From assembly GCA_033764875.1 (NCBI GenBank), contig JANRIO010000033.1:51731-115730 (forward strand): 64,000 nt of DNA, in the 5' to 3' direction. A program made the position numbers and the translations under genes. Below the pieces are notes generated by a model that was given only the letters and a program-made list of their open reading frames with translations, was not told the origin of the DNA and did not search any database. Positions 42,392 through 50,696 of the stretch are shown piece by piece. This DNA is from AWTP1-13 sp033764875. GTDB lineage: Bacteria; Pseudomonadota; Alphaproteobacteria; Rhizobiales; Hyphomicrobiaceae. Within the stretch, counting starts at the first letter, position 1. Each line of letters begins with the position of its first letter.

Positions 42392-43321
42392 TCACAGATC
42401 CTGAGGCGCCAAGGCAACCCAGGCGGAGGCGAGTTCCGCCGCCGAGCCGGGGCCTTGGCCGTGCAGCATGTCCGCCAGCATGGCGGCGCTGTCGGCCAGG
42501 CGGGGGCCCGGGCGGTTGAAGTAGGCGTTGCCGTCTGCGAAGTAGACGCGTCCCCCGCGCACCGCCTTCAGGCCGGCCCACCCGGGCTTCGCCTGCAGGA
42601 GGGGAAGCTCCTCCAGACAGCGCTTGAGGTCATAGCCGCAGGGTGCAACGACGATCGCGTCCGGATCGGCGGCCACAAGCTCCGCCCACTGCATCCAGTC
42701 CGAGCGCTTGCCCGCGACCCCGAACAGATTGCGCCCACCTGCGATCTCGACGAGCTCCGGCATCCAGTTGCCGCCGGCCATCGTTGGCTCGACCCATTCG
42801 ACGAAGGCGACGCTGGGTCTCGCCCGGCCGGAGACCCGTTGCGCCACGTCCGCAAATCGCGCCTGCATGCGCGCCACGAGGTCCTGGCCGGCCTCGGGCA
42901 CCCCCAGCGCACCCGCCGCACGGGCGATGTCGGCGTAGACGTCGGCGAGGCTGTCGGGCTTCAGCGACACGAGGGCGACGGGCTTGCCCGTCCAGGTGCA
43001 TGTCGCCTCCTCGACATCCTTGAGGCTGACCGCGCACACGTCGCAATGATCCTGCGTCAGGATCACGTCCGGGTCGAGCGCACGCAGCGCCTCGGCGTGG
43101 ACCTTGTAGACGGACAGGCCCTCCCGCACGATTTCCTGCACGCGCGCATCGATCTCCGCGCTCGTGCCCTCGACCTTGAATTTGGCCTCCGTCAGCCTCG
43201 GCAGCCCCAGCACGGAGGCCGGCCAGTCGCATTCGTGGCTGCGCCCGACCAGCTTGTCGAGCATGCCGAGCCCGGCCACGATCTCGGTGGCGCTGGCGAT
43301 CAGGCTGACGATCCTGGGCAC
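42392..43321 (-). CDS. BtuF-like periplasmic-type binding protein (helical backbone)
   Basis: This 309-residue protein has the BtuF/FecB-like fold: VPRIVSLIASATEIVAGLGMLDKLVGRSHECDWP, VILTQDHCDVCAVSL and YFADGNAYFNRPGPRLADSA. It is similar to cobalamin-binding proteins often found without BtuCD. GTG 43321 is preferred because GGAGG lies 9 nt upstream and homology begins there; ATG 43363 and ATG 43378 are alternatives. No signal peptide is evident with this start, so it may be cytoplasmic. No cobalamin riboswitch was recognised upstream. Confidence 0.82.
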   Translation of the reverse strand: MPRIVSLIASATEIVAGLGMLDKLVGRSHECDWPASVLGLPRLTEAKFKVEGTSAEIDARVQEIVREGLSVYKVHAEALRALDPDVILTQDHCDVCAVSLKDVEEATCTWTGKPVALVSLKPDSLADVYADIARAAGALGVPEAGQDLVARMQARFADVAQRVSGRARPSVAFVEWVEPTMAGGNWMPELVEIAGGRNLFGVAGKRSDWMQWAELVAADPDAIVVAPCGYDLKRCLEELPLLQAKPGWAGLKAVRGGRVYFADGNAYFNRPGPRLADSAAMLADMLHGQGPGSAAELASAWVALAPQDL

Positions 43322-43505
43322 GCGGGCGATCCTCCGGGGCTGGCGGCTTGCGGCAGGCGCCATGCGATAGCAGACCATCACGTTCTGGCAAGCGTCCGCG
43401 CGCCGGTTGAAGGTTTGCTCGAATGCCCCTAAACGCTTGCACGCGAGCCGCGAGATCTGCGTGCAGATCCCGCGTTCCCCTCCAACAGAGGCGCCGTTGC
43501 CATCC

Positions 43506-43530
43506 TCGGGCTCGTCCAGGACGAGCCCGA
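43506..43530. repeat. REP-like palindrome
   Basis: TCGGGCTCGTCC (43506-43517) and GGACGAGCCCGA (43519-43530) are perfect inverted arms around one A. It lies in the gap between divergent genes. The form resembles intergenic REP-type palindromes common in Rhizobiales. Confidence 0.6.
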
Positions 43531-43575
43531 CCATGACAGACTGGGTGCCAAGCGTCGGACGACAGGTGTAAAGCC

Positions 43576-45267
43576 ATGCTGCGCCTGAACGAGGTAAGAC
43601 TGCCGCTCGAGCACCCGGAGGACGCCCTCAGGGCGGCCGTGCTGGCTCGCACCGGCGTGCCGCCGGACCAGCTCGGCCGCATCGAGGTCTTCCGCCGCAA
43701 CTGGGATGCGCGCTCCAGGTCGCAGATCGTCCTCACCTACACCCTCGACGTCGAGGTCGCGGACGAGGCGGGCGTGCTGCAGCGCCTCCGCGGCACGCCG
43801 AACATCGCTCCCCGCCCGGACGTCGACTACCACTTTCCCTTCGCCATGCCCGAGGCCACGCCTGCCGGTGTGGTGCCGCTCGCCTCGGGCGCGGGCGAGC
43901 CCTTCAAGCGCCCGCTCGTGATCGGTGCCGGCCCCTGCGGGCTGTTCGCGGCCCTCATCCTGGCGCAGATGGGCTTCCGGCCCATCGTGCTCGAGCGCGG
44001 CAAGGTCGTGCGCGAGCGCACCAAGGACACCTGGGGCCTCTGGCGCCGGTCCGTGCTCGACCCGACCTCCAACGTGCAGTTCGGCGAGGGCGGCGCCGGC
44101 ACCTTTTCCGACGGCAAGCTCTACAGCGGCATCAAGGACCGCCACCGCCGCGACCGCAAGGTGCTTGTCGAGTTCGTCAAGGCCGGCGCGCCCGAGGAGA
44201 TCCTCTACGTCGGCAAGCCCCACATCGGCACCTTCCGCCTCGTGACCATGGTCGAGAGCATGCGCGCCACGATCGAGGCGCTGGGCGGCGAGTACCGCTT
44301 CCGCGCCAAGGTCGTCGACCTCGCCATCGACACGAGCGCGGACGGCACGCGCCGCGTGGCCGGCGTCAGGCTCGAGAGCGGCGAGGAGATCGCGGCGAGC
44401 CACGTGGTGCTGGCCTTGGGCCACAGCGCGCGCGACACCTTCCAGATGCTGCACGACCGCGGCGTCCATCTCGAGGCCAAGCCCTTCTCCATCGGCGTGC
44501 GCGTCGAGCATCCCCAGTCGCTCATCGACAAGGCCCGCTTCGGCCGCTTCGCCGGCAACCGGATCCTCGGCGCCGCCGACTACAAGCTCGTGCACCATGC
44601 CGCCAACGGGCGCTCGGCCTACAGCTTCTGCATGTGCCCCGGCGGCACCGTGGTGGCCGCCGCCTCCGAGCAGGGCGGCGTCGTCACCAACGGCATGAGC
44701 CAGTACTCGCGCGCCGAGCGCAACGCCAACGCCGGCCTCGTCGTCGGCATCACGCCGGAGCAGGACTATCCGGGCCACCCCCTGGCCGGCGTCGCCTTCC
44801 AGCGGCGCTGGGAGCAGCTGGCCTTCGAGGCGGGCGGCGGCGATTTTCGCGCCCCGGCCCAGCGCGTGGGCGATTTCCTGGCGCGCCGGGCGTCGACCGC
44901 GCTCGGCGCCGTCATCCCGTCCTACCGGCCGGGCGTCACCCCGACCGACGTGTCCCGCTGCCTGCCGGCGTTCGCGGTCGACGCCCTGCGCGAGGCGCTG
45001 CCGCGCTTCGGCGAGCAGATTGAGGGCTTCGACATGGCCGACGCGGTGCTGACCGGCGTCGAGACGCGCACCTCCTCGCCGGTGCGCATCAGGCGCGACG
45101 CGCGCCTCCAGAGCCTCAACACCCAGGGGCTCTATCCGGCGGGCGAGGGGGCGGGCTACGCCGGCGGCATCCTGTCGGCCGGCGTCGACGGCATCCGCGT
45201 CGCCGAGGCTGTTGCGGCCGCCATCGCGGCCTCCCGCGGCATCGCCGCACCGCCGCTGCGTGACTAG
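43576..45267 (+). CDS. FAD-dependent oxidoreductase (COG2509-like)
   Basis: This 563-residue flavoprotein has an N-terminal ~105-residue ferredoxin-like domain, then a dinucleotide-binding fold with LVIGAGPCGLFAALILAQMG near residue 114. Family motifs are TSNVQFGEGGAGTFSDGKL, KPFSIGVRVEHPQ and the C-terminal GLYPAGEGAGYAGGILSAGVDGIRVAE. The substrate is unknown. It is a single gene without close partners. Confidence 0.9.
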   Translation: MLRLNEVRLPLEHPEDALRAAVLARTGVPPDQLGRIEVFRRNWDARSRSQIVLTYTLDVEVADEAGVLQRLRGTPNIAPRPDVDYHFPFAMPEATPAGVVPLASGAGEPFKRPLVIGAGPCGLFAALILAQMGFRPIVLERGKVVRERTKDTWGLWRRSVLDPTSNVQFGEGGAGTFSDGKLYSGIKDRHRRDRKVLVEFVKAGAPEEILYVGKPHIGTFRLVTMVESMRATIEALGGEYRFRAKVVDLAIDTSADGTRRVAGVRLESGEEIAASHVVLALGHSARDTFQMLHDRGVHLEAKPFSIGVRVEHPQSLIDKARFGRFAGNRILGAADYKLVHHAANGRSAYSFCMCPGGTVVAAASEQGGVVTNGMSQYSRAERNANAGLVVGITPEQDYPGHPLAGVAFQRRWEQLAFEAGGGDFRAPAQRVGDFLARRASTALGAVIPSYRPGVTPTDVSRCLPAFAVDALREALPRFGEQIEGFDMADAVLTGVETRTSSPVRIRRDARLQSLNTQGLYPAGEGAGYAGGILSAGVDGIRVAEAVAAAIAASRGIAAPPLRD

Positions 45268-45384
45268 CCGCAGCGGCGGCGACCGCGCGCGATAAAAATC
45301 CTGCGCCATCAGATGGATAGGACCTCATCCGGGTCCATCGGAATGGGCAATCCGCTTCCTATCCGCGAACGGGCCTGACGTGGC

Positions 45385-46263
45385 TCAACCCCTGGCGGCA
45401 GCACGCCGGCCCAGCAGCCGGAACGTGACGTCGACGGTGATCCCGAGGCCGGAGAGGGCCTCCACCTCGCCGCGCCGCTGCTTCGGCACCCGTGCCCCGT
45501 GCGGCGTCATCCGCAGTAGGTCGCCGACGGCTTGCGCGCCCTCGACCGCGGTCTTGTAGACGAGCGTCTCCTCGGCCACGAGGACGAAGCCTGCCTTCTG
45601 CGCCGCGTCCAGGGGCGGCGGCAGCGACTGCCGCACCGTCTCGTAGATGATGCGTCTCAGCTCGACGAGATGGTCCGGCCCCGGATCGGCCAGGAGAACG
45701 TGGCCGCCCTCCTTCAGCACGCCCGCAAAGCCGGCCCAGTGCGGGAAGCCGAACGCGCAGGCGATCAGGTCGACGCTTCCGGCCACGAACGGGGGGCGGC
45801 GATTGCTGGCGACGGCCCATGCCGCCGGCACGCCGCGCCGGGCAGCGGCCTTCACCGCCCACTTGGAGACGTCCATGCCGGCGAGCGTCAGACGTCCTGG
45901 CCGCCCCTGCTCTTGGGTCAGCGCCGCGATGCGGGCGATATGGTATCCCTCGCCGCAGCCGGCATCGACCAGGCACGCATCGCGCACCCCGCCCTCGTCG
46001 AAGGCGCGAGCCGCAAGGAAAAACAGCCGGTCGGAGATCGGGGCGTAGTGGCCGGCGTCGAGGAAGCGCCTGCGGGCGACCACCATCTCCTTGCTGTCGC
46101 CGGGATCGAGGGAGGCCTTGTGCTGGGCGGGCAGAAGGTTGCAGTACCCCTCCCGTGCCACGTCGAAGCTGTGACCGCTGCTGCAGATCCACCGCTTGCC
46201 GTCGCTGGCGAGCGGCAAGCCATCGATGGGGCAGGCGAAATTGCTGGCAGGTCGTACGTCCAT
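45385..46263 (-). CDS. rlmA: RlmA-like 23S rRNA (guanine-N1) methyltransferase
   Basis: This 292-residue SAM methyltransferase is homologous to RlmA, which methylates G745/G748 of 23S rRNA. The N-terminal zinc ribbon has C11, C27 and H31 in RlmA spacing, but position 14 is Asp (CPID) where RlmA has Cys. Then comes DVAREGYCNLLPAQHKASLDPGDSKEMVVARRRFLDAGHY, the family hallmark, and the SAM motif LVDAGCGEGYH. The ATG at 46263 lies inside a 12-bp hairpin (46261-46289). It is 42 nt downstream of the Tyr-rich gene and may be cotranscribed. Confidence 0.88.
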   Translation of the reverse strand: MDVRPASNFACPIDGLPLASDGKRWICSSGHSFDVAREGYCNLLPAQHKASLDPGDSKEMVVARRRFLDAGHYAPISDRLFFLAARAFDEGGVRDACLVDAGCGEGYHIARIAALTQEQGRPGRLTLAGMDVSKWAVKAAARRGVPAAWAVASNRRPPFVAGSVDLIACAFGFPHWAGFAGVLKEGGHVLLADPGPDHLVELRRIIYETVRQSLPPPLDAAQKAGFVLVAEETLVYKTAVEGAQAVGDLLRMTPHGARVPKQRRGEVEALSGLGITVDVTFRLLGRRAAARG

Positions 46264-46289
46264 CGCGTGAGCCTCTAGCTCACGCGATG
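46261..46289 (-). promoter_or_regulatory. Perfect hairpin enclosing the rlmA start codon
   Basis: On the minus strand CATCGCGTGAGC pairs with GCTCACGCGATG around a TAGAG loop. The final ATG is the rlmA start codon, and the ribosome site (AGAGG) is in the loop and stem edge. It could gate translation or end the upstream transcript. No T-run is present. Confidence 0.6.
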
Positions 46290-46305
46290 GGCGCAGGTGA
46301 CGAGG

Positions 46306-46959
46306 TTACCGGAACCAGCGCGCGTGATGGTAGCGCGGCTTCTCCCACCGGGCGTCGGCGCAATAGTCGCCGTTCCAGTAGCCGTACCGGCCGCAGGTGC
46401 CGCCCGCCCGATGGTGGCGGTAGCGGTAGGGATAGCCGTAGTGCGACCGGTAGTAGTGGCCGTGCCCATACAGCGGGCCGTAGTAGCCGTAGTAGGCATA
46501 GCCCGTGGTGCCGTGCTTGTTGAACCACTCCTGGCGCGGGCTGACGCCCGGCAGCATGCCGTTGTCGCCGGCGCGCAGCGGCGGCAGCTCCTTCGGATGA
46601 TAGATGTCGTTGTAGCCGTAGAAGCCCGAGCCCCAGCCGTAGCCATAGCCCGAGTAGCGGGCATAGCGCGGACGGTAGCGGTAGCAGGGACCGCGGTCGC
46701 AGGACGTGCCGAACAGCCAGCTCCAGCTGTCGCGCCAGCTGTCGCGGTAGCAGGCGCTGCCGCAATCCGAGTAGCTGTAGCTGTACCGGTCAGAATACCT
46801 GTCGGCGTACTTGTATGACGAGTAGTAGACCCGCGGCGCCCTGTAGCTGTCGCAGTAGTCGCCGTTGCAATAGGCCTGCGCCTGCCCGGAACCGCCGAAC
46901 AGGGCGATGAGCGCCCCCGCCAACAGTACAAGGTACCTGCCCGCCCCGAAACTGCCCAT
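46306..46959 (-). CDS. Tyr-rich secreted protein of unknown function
   Basis: This 217-residue protein has a signal peptide (residues ~1-29, cleavage near AQA-Y). The mature part has an extreme composition: about 38 Tyr, plus Gly, Arg and Ser in YGYG-, RYSDRYSYSYS- and YYGYYG-like runs, and eight Cys, including a repeated NGDYC motif near both ends. This suggests an extracellular, disulfide-linked or aggregating surface protein. ATG 46959 has AGGAGG upstream. Similar Tyr/Gly-rich small secreted proteins occur in Rhizobiales without known function. Confidence 0.72.
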   Translation of the reverse strand: MGSFGAGRYLVLLAGALIALFGGSGQAQAYCNGDYCDSYRAPRVYYSSYKYADRYSDRYSYSYSDCGSACYRDSWRDSWSWLFGTSCDRGPCYRYRPRYARYSGYGYGWGSGFYGYNDIYHPKELPPLRAGDNGMLPGVSPRQEWFNKHGTTGYAYYGYYGPLYGHGHYYRSHYGYPYRYRHHRAGGTCGRYGYWNGDYCADARWEKPRYHHARWFR

Positions 46960-47186
46960 CACTGCCTCCTCACACGTGGACCGTCGGCGGCAATGTGCCT
47001 GCGGGAGCCCCCAGGGGCTACGAATCGCGCACACGCCGCCGATATAGTTGGTTAGGCCACACGTACACCGAACGCTAGAGCGCAGCACACGAATTCCGGG
47101 AATTGAACACCGAATTTTCCCTGCCCGTGGAAATCAGGGCACGCTTTTGAGGGGCTTGGCCGCCCTTTCCGCCCCCGGACGTCCTC

Positions 47187-47660
47187 TCAGGCCACGGCGC
47201 CGGCCACCGGATAGCCCGTCCACGGACGGACCGTGCGGATGGAGAGGTGGGAGACGAGCCGCGCCACGTTGGGCAGCCCCGACAGGCATTCCCGGTGAAT
47301 GCGCTCGAAATCCGCGGCATCGGCCGCCACGATCCGCAGCAGGTAGTCGCTGCCCCCCGTCATGAGGTGGCATTCGAGGATCTCGGGCCTTGCCGCCACC
47401 GCCCGCTCAAAGGCGGCCAGTGCCTTGTCCGACTGCGACTTGAGCGAGACCTCGACGAAGAACTCCATGGCGTAGCCGAGCAGCCTGGGGTCCAGCCGCG
47501 CCCCGTAGCCGGCGATGATCCCGGCCTCCTCCATCTGCTGCACGCGTCGGTGGCAGGCCGACGGCGACAGCCCGACCCGCTGCCCGAGCTCGGCCAGCGA
47601 CTGGCGGCAGTCGCGCTGCAGCTGCTTCAGGATGCGAATGTTGATGGGATCCTCGATCAT
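47187..47660 (-). CDS. Lrp/AsnC-family regulator divergent from ald
   Basis: This 157-residue Lrp-type regulator has an N-terminal winged helix (DPINIRILKQLQRDCRQSLAELGQRVGLSPSACHRRVQQMEEAGII) and a RAM domain with LMTGGSDYLLRIVA. It is divergent from alanine dehydrogenase, the classic arrangement of AldR-like activators that respond to alanine. An inverted repeat lies between them. Confidence 0.93.
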   Translation of the reverse strand: MIEDPINIRILKQLQRDCRQSLAELGQRVGLSPSACHRRVQQMEEAGIIAGYGARLDPRLLGYAMEFFVEVSLKSQSDKALAAFERAVAARPEILECHLMTGGSDYLLRIVAADAADFERIHRECLSGLPNVARLVSHLSIRTVRPWTGYPVAGAVA

Positions 47661-47701
47661 GCGAAGAATTTACGATTATGGTCCGATTTTGTCGAATGAT
47701 T

Positions 47702-47763
47702 TTTCACTAAGGCCCAAGGCGACGCCTCTCCTTTGGTGAAATGCTGCGCGCGGCTGATATTAT
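47702..47763 (+). promoter_or_regulatory. ald promoter with Lrp-type inverted repeat
   Basis: TTTCACTAAGG (47702-47712) and CCTTTGGTGAAA (47730-47741) form an imperfect inverted repeat just upstream of a -10-like TATTAT (47758-47763). The repeat covers the -35 region, which itself is poor, consistent with activation by the adjacent Lrp protein. Confidence 0.45.
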
Positions 47764-47803
47764 CTTCGACGGCAGATCGCAGCGCAGCCCCAAGGAGCCC
47801 CCC

Positions 47804-48919
47804 ATGCGCATCGGCGTGCCCAAGGAGATCAAGAACCACGAGTACCGCGTCGGCATGACGCCCAACTCGGTGCGTGAGGCGACGGCCCACGGCCACAAGG
47901 TCATGGTCGAGACCGAGGCCGCCGCCCGCCAGGGCCTAACCGACGACGACTACCGCCGGGCCGGCGCCGAGATCCTGCCCTCCGCGCAGGAGGTGTTCGC
48001 CAACGCTGAGATGATCGTGAAGGTCAAGGAGCCGCAACCGGCCGAGTGCGCCATGCTGCGCGAGGGCCAGACGCTGTTCACCTACCTGCACCTGGCGCCC
48101 GATCCCGAGCAGGCCAAGGCCCTCATGGCCTCCGGCGTCACGGCCGTCGCCTACGAGACCGTGACCAATGCGCAAGGCGGCCTGCCCCTGCTCGCCCCCA
48201 TGAGCGAGGTCGCCGGCCGCATGGCCATCCAGGCCGGCGCCCACTGCCTCGAGATCGCGCAGGGCGGCCGCGGCCTGCTGCTCGGCGGCGTCGCCGGCGT
48301 GGCCCCGGCCAAGGTCGTCGTGCTCGGCGGCGGCATCTCGGGCATCAACGCTGCCCACATGGCGATCGGCCTCGAGGCCGATGTGACCATCCTCGACATC
48401 AATGTGAGCCGCCTCTACGCCATCAAGCAGCAGTTCGGCGCCGCCATCACCACGCTCTACTCGACGCGCGCCTCCGTCGAGGACGAGGTGCGCTCAGCCG
48501 ACCTCGTCATCGGTGCGGTGCTCGTTCCCGGCGCAGCTGCTCCGAAGCTGATCTCCGAGAAGCTTGTGAAGGACATGAACCGCGGCTCCGTCATCGTCGA
48601 CATCTCCATCGACCAGGGCGGCTGCGCCGCCACGTCCCATCCGACGACCCATGCCGCTCCCACCTACGTCAAGCACGAGGTCGTGCACTACTGCGTCGCC
48701 AACATGCCGGGCGCCGTGGCGCGCACCTCCACCTTCGCGCTCAACAACGCCACGCTGCCTTTCATCCTGGCGCTCGCCGACAAGGGGCCGCGCCAGGCCA
48801 TGCTTGAGGATCCGCATCTGCTTGCGGGTCTCAACGTCCACAGGGGCGCCGTCACGCATCCAGCCGTCGCCGAGGCGCTCGGGCTCGAGCTGCGCGGGGC
48901 CCGCGCCGCGCTGGGCTAG
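47804..48919 (+). CDS. ald: Alanine dehydrogenase
   Basis: This 371-residue enzyme converts L-alanine, NAD and water to pyruvate, ammonia and NADH. It begins MRIGVPKEIKNHEYRVGMTP with the active-site Arg15 and has Lys74 in KVKEPQ. The Rossmann motif is VLGGGISGINAAHMA, and the catalytic His lies in THLHLAP-like YLHLAPD. The terminal SVIVDISIDQGGC and HYCVANMPGAVARTST are diagnostic. ATG 47804 was chosen by homology. Confidence 0.96.
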   Translation: MRIGVPKEIKNHEYRVGMTPNSVREATAHGHKVMVETEAAARQGLTDDDYRRAGAEILPSAQEVFANAEMIVKVKEPQPAECAMLREGQTLFTYLHLAPDPEQAKALMASGVTAVAYETVTNAQGGLPLLAPMSEVAGRMAIQAGAHCLEIAQGGRGLLLGGVAGVAPAKVVVLGGGISGINAAHMAIGLEADVTILDINVSRLYAIKQQFGAAITTLYSTRASVEDEVRSADLVIGAVLVPGAAAPKLISEKLVKDMNRGSVIVDISIDQGGCAATSHPTTHAAPTYVKHEVVHYCVANMPGAVARTSTFALNNATLPFILALADKGPRQAMLEDPHLLAGLNVHRGAVTHPAVAEALGLELRGARAALG

Positions 48920-49268
48920 CTGTCTGGGACCGGAGAGCCTGCAACCTCGCCTGAGACTTGCGAGCACGGTCCCTTGCCTCGCTCGAGCGGTCCGGGTGTG
49001 ATTGCCGACGCCCACAAGAAGGCCCACGCTCGTCAGCGTGGAGTAGCTCCTACCGGCTTGCTCCGTATCATACCAACAGGCGCGAGCACTTTCTCGGGCC
49101 GCAGCCCGTGTCTGTTGGGTCGCGCTGAAACGCTTGACCCAACCTACCGTGGCTCCCGGCAAGCGACCTCAACGCCGCCAGAGCTGTAGGTTGGGTCAAG
49201 CGCAGCGCGACCCAACATGCCACGACCGGTGACATCCAAGCTCGTCGGTAGCACCCGTCACGCCGGCG
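48920..49268. other. Gene-free gap with a repeat element
   Basis: This 349-bp gap lies between ald and the convergent LysR gene. Besides the mirrored repeat at 49113-49217 it has a short hairpin near 49022-49042 (CCCACGCTCGTCAGCGTGG). No gene is supported. Confidence 0.6.
49113..49217. repeat. Mirrored intergenic repeat element, copy 1
   Basis: A 35-bp unit at 49113-49147 begins TGTTGGGTCGCGCTGAAACG and ends TTGACCCAACCTAC. An inverted 32-bp unit lies at 49186-49217, identical except that CTGAAACGC is CTGCGC. The two are separated by 38 bp of unrelated sequence. The same pair, in opposite order, occurs at 58038-58134. It is a REP/BIME-like mobile repeat. Confidence 0.85.
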
Positions 49269-50222
49269 TCAGGAGCCCGTGCGCAGGGACAGCCCGCGGC
49301 GCTTCTCAGGTGCCCGCTGCGGGAGGCTGCTCACGGGCGCGTCGAGCAGCCGGTCGGCCGTCTTCGAGCGGCCCTGGAACTCCGCGCGCACGTGGTCGGC
49401 GAGCGCCTTCACCGTCGGCGAGCCCGCCGACGCGCCCATGTGCATGTTGATCATGAACTGCGGCAGCTCCGGCAGGCCGCTCTCGGGCCCGAGCACCTGC
49501 AGGAACAGGGGCACGCTGTCGCTGAGCGCCGCCGAGATGGCGATGCCGGCCGACACAGTCGCCTCCTGCGCCACCTGGTGCGAGACCTCGAGCACCAGCC
49601 GCCACGACCGCTTCGCCTCGCGCAGCGCCTCCAGCACCACCGGCCGGAAGCGGCAGCTCCCGTCTCCGATCGCGAGCGGCAGCGGCGATTGCAGGTGCGC
49701 ACGTCCGTGCGGCGCCCCGACGAACACGAGCGTGTCGACCCGCAGCATCTCGGCGTTGCGCACCGGCTCCGCGTCCGTGGTGAGCGCCAGGTCGATATCG
49801 CCCTCCGCCAGCATCTCCAGGATGTGCTGCGAGTTGCCGAGTGTGAGCGTCACCCGCACCTGCGGCCAGGCGCGGTTGTAGCGGCGCAGGATGGTCGGGA
49901 TGTAGGTCGGCACGATGTCGGTCGGCACACCGAAGCGCACCTCGCCGTCGAACTCCGGCGTCGTCATCTGGCCCCAGATCTCGTCGTTGAGGCCGACGAG
50001 CCGGATGGCAGGCCCGACCAGCCTTTCGCCGGCCGGTGTCAGCGTCAGCTTGCGATGCTCGCGCTCGAACAGCTCGACCGCGAGCAGGTCCTCGAGCCGC
50101 TTGATCTGCAGGCTGATGGCCGACTGGGTCCGGTTGAGCATGCGCGCCGCCGCCGTCACGCTTCCCGTCTCGACCACGGCGGTGAAGGCCCGCAGCAGCG
50201 TCGTGTCGATGTCCCGAAGCAT
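49269..50222 (-). CDS. LysR-family transcriptional regulator
   Basis: This 317-residue regulator has an N-terminal helix-turn-helix (DTTLLRAFTAVVETGSVTAAARMLNRTQSAISLQIKRLEDLLAVELFER) and an effector domain. ATG 50222 was chosen because the HTH starts 5 residues later. A perfect inverted repeat with an 11-nt spacer lies 7-31 bp upstream, suggesting autoregulation. It is divergent from a DUF1127 gene, which may be its target. Confidence 0.92.
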   Translation of the reverse strand: MLRDIDTTLLRAFTAVVETGSVTAAARMLNRTQSAISLQIKRLEDLLAVELFEREHRKLTLTPAGERLVGPAIRLVGLNDEIWGQMTTPEFDGEVRFGVPTDIVPTYIPTILRRYNRAWPQVRVTLTLGNSQHILEMLAEGDIDLALTTDAEPVRNAEMLRVDTLVFVGAPHGRAHLQSPLPLAIGDGSCRFRPVVLEALREAKRSWRLVLEVSHQVAQEATVSAGIAISAALSDSVPLFLQVLGPESGLPELPQFMINMHMGASAGSPTVKALADHVRAEFQGRSKTADRLLDAPVSSLPQRAPEKRRGLSLRTGS

Positions 50223-50228
50223 GACCCT

Positions 50229-50253
50229 CTCACATTTCAAACCGTCATGTGAG
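50229..50253. promoter_or_regulatory. LysR-type operator between lysR and DUF1127 genes
   Basis: CTCACAT-N11-ATGTGAG is a perfect 7-bp inverted repeat that matches the T-N11-A rule of LysR sites. It lies immediately upstream of the LysR start and 76 bp from the DUF1127 start. A second pair, CATTTCAAA (50233-50241) and TTTGAAAATG (50271-50280), overlaps it. Confidence 0.7.
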
Positions 50254-50328
50254 TCATTAAAACAATTCGATTTGAAAATGCAAGGGAGCCAGGCATTAAG
50301 CAGCTCCAACAGCAAAGGACTACAAATT

Positions 50329-50556
50329 ATGCACAACTCGCTCGTTCTGCAGGCGCCGCCGAGCGCGGCACGGACCGTTGTGTCGCGCCTCGTTTCCCCC
50401 TTGAAGGGCACGGTGTCCGCCCTCGCCGCGGCCTTCGCCGTACATCAGGAGCGCGTGGAGCTGTCCAGCCTCGACGACCGCATGCTGGCCGACATCGGCC
50501 TGACGCGGCACGACGTCGAGCGCGAGAGCACCAGGGGTTTCTGGGAGATCCGCTGA
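50329..50556 (+). CDS. DUF1127-domain small protein
   Basis: This 75-residue protein ends in a DUF1127 motif (LDDRMLADIGLTRHDVERES), an Arg-rich helix shown in other alphaproteobacteria to bind RNA and affect phosphate or C1 metabolism. The N-terminal half is Ala/Val-rich. ATG 50329 sits in an AT-rich leader. A strong terminator follows. It is divergent from the LysR gene. Confidence 0.85.
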   Translation: MHNSLVLQAPPSAARTVVSRLVSPLKGTVSALAAAFAVHQERVELSSLDDRMLADIGLTRHDVERESTRGFWEIR

Positions 50557-50583
50557 TCCGTCTTTTCCGCCGTCTGCAATGAC

Positions 50584-50620
50584 GAAGGGCGGGGCGTGAG
50601 CGCCCCGCCCTTCGCATTTC
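50584..50620 (+). terminator. Intrinsic terminator after the DUF1127 gene
   Basis: GAAGGGCGGGGCG pairs perfectly over 13 bp with CGCCCCGCCCTTC around TGAG and is followed by GCATTTCTC. It lies 27 nt past the stop. Confidence 0.75.
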
Positions 50621-50696
50621 TCAGGCCTCGCCCGTGACTCCGGGTGACGCGCTAAACCTCTGGCGAGCCAAGGCTTTCAGCGCACGCTGAGGCCGC

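Noticed and set aside
43322..43575. Cobalamin riboswitch upstream of the BtuF-like gene
   Set aside because: No B12-box-like conserved core could be found by eye on either strand.
43429..45309. 626-codon minus-strand frame opposite the FAD oxidoreductase
   Set aside because: The plus-strand gene has clear FAD motifs; the antisense product has no recognisable family.
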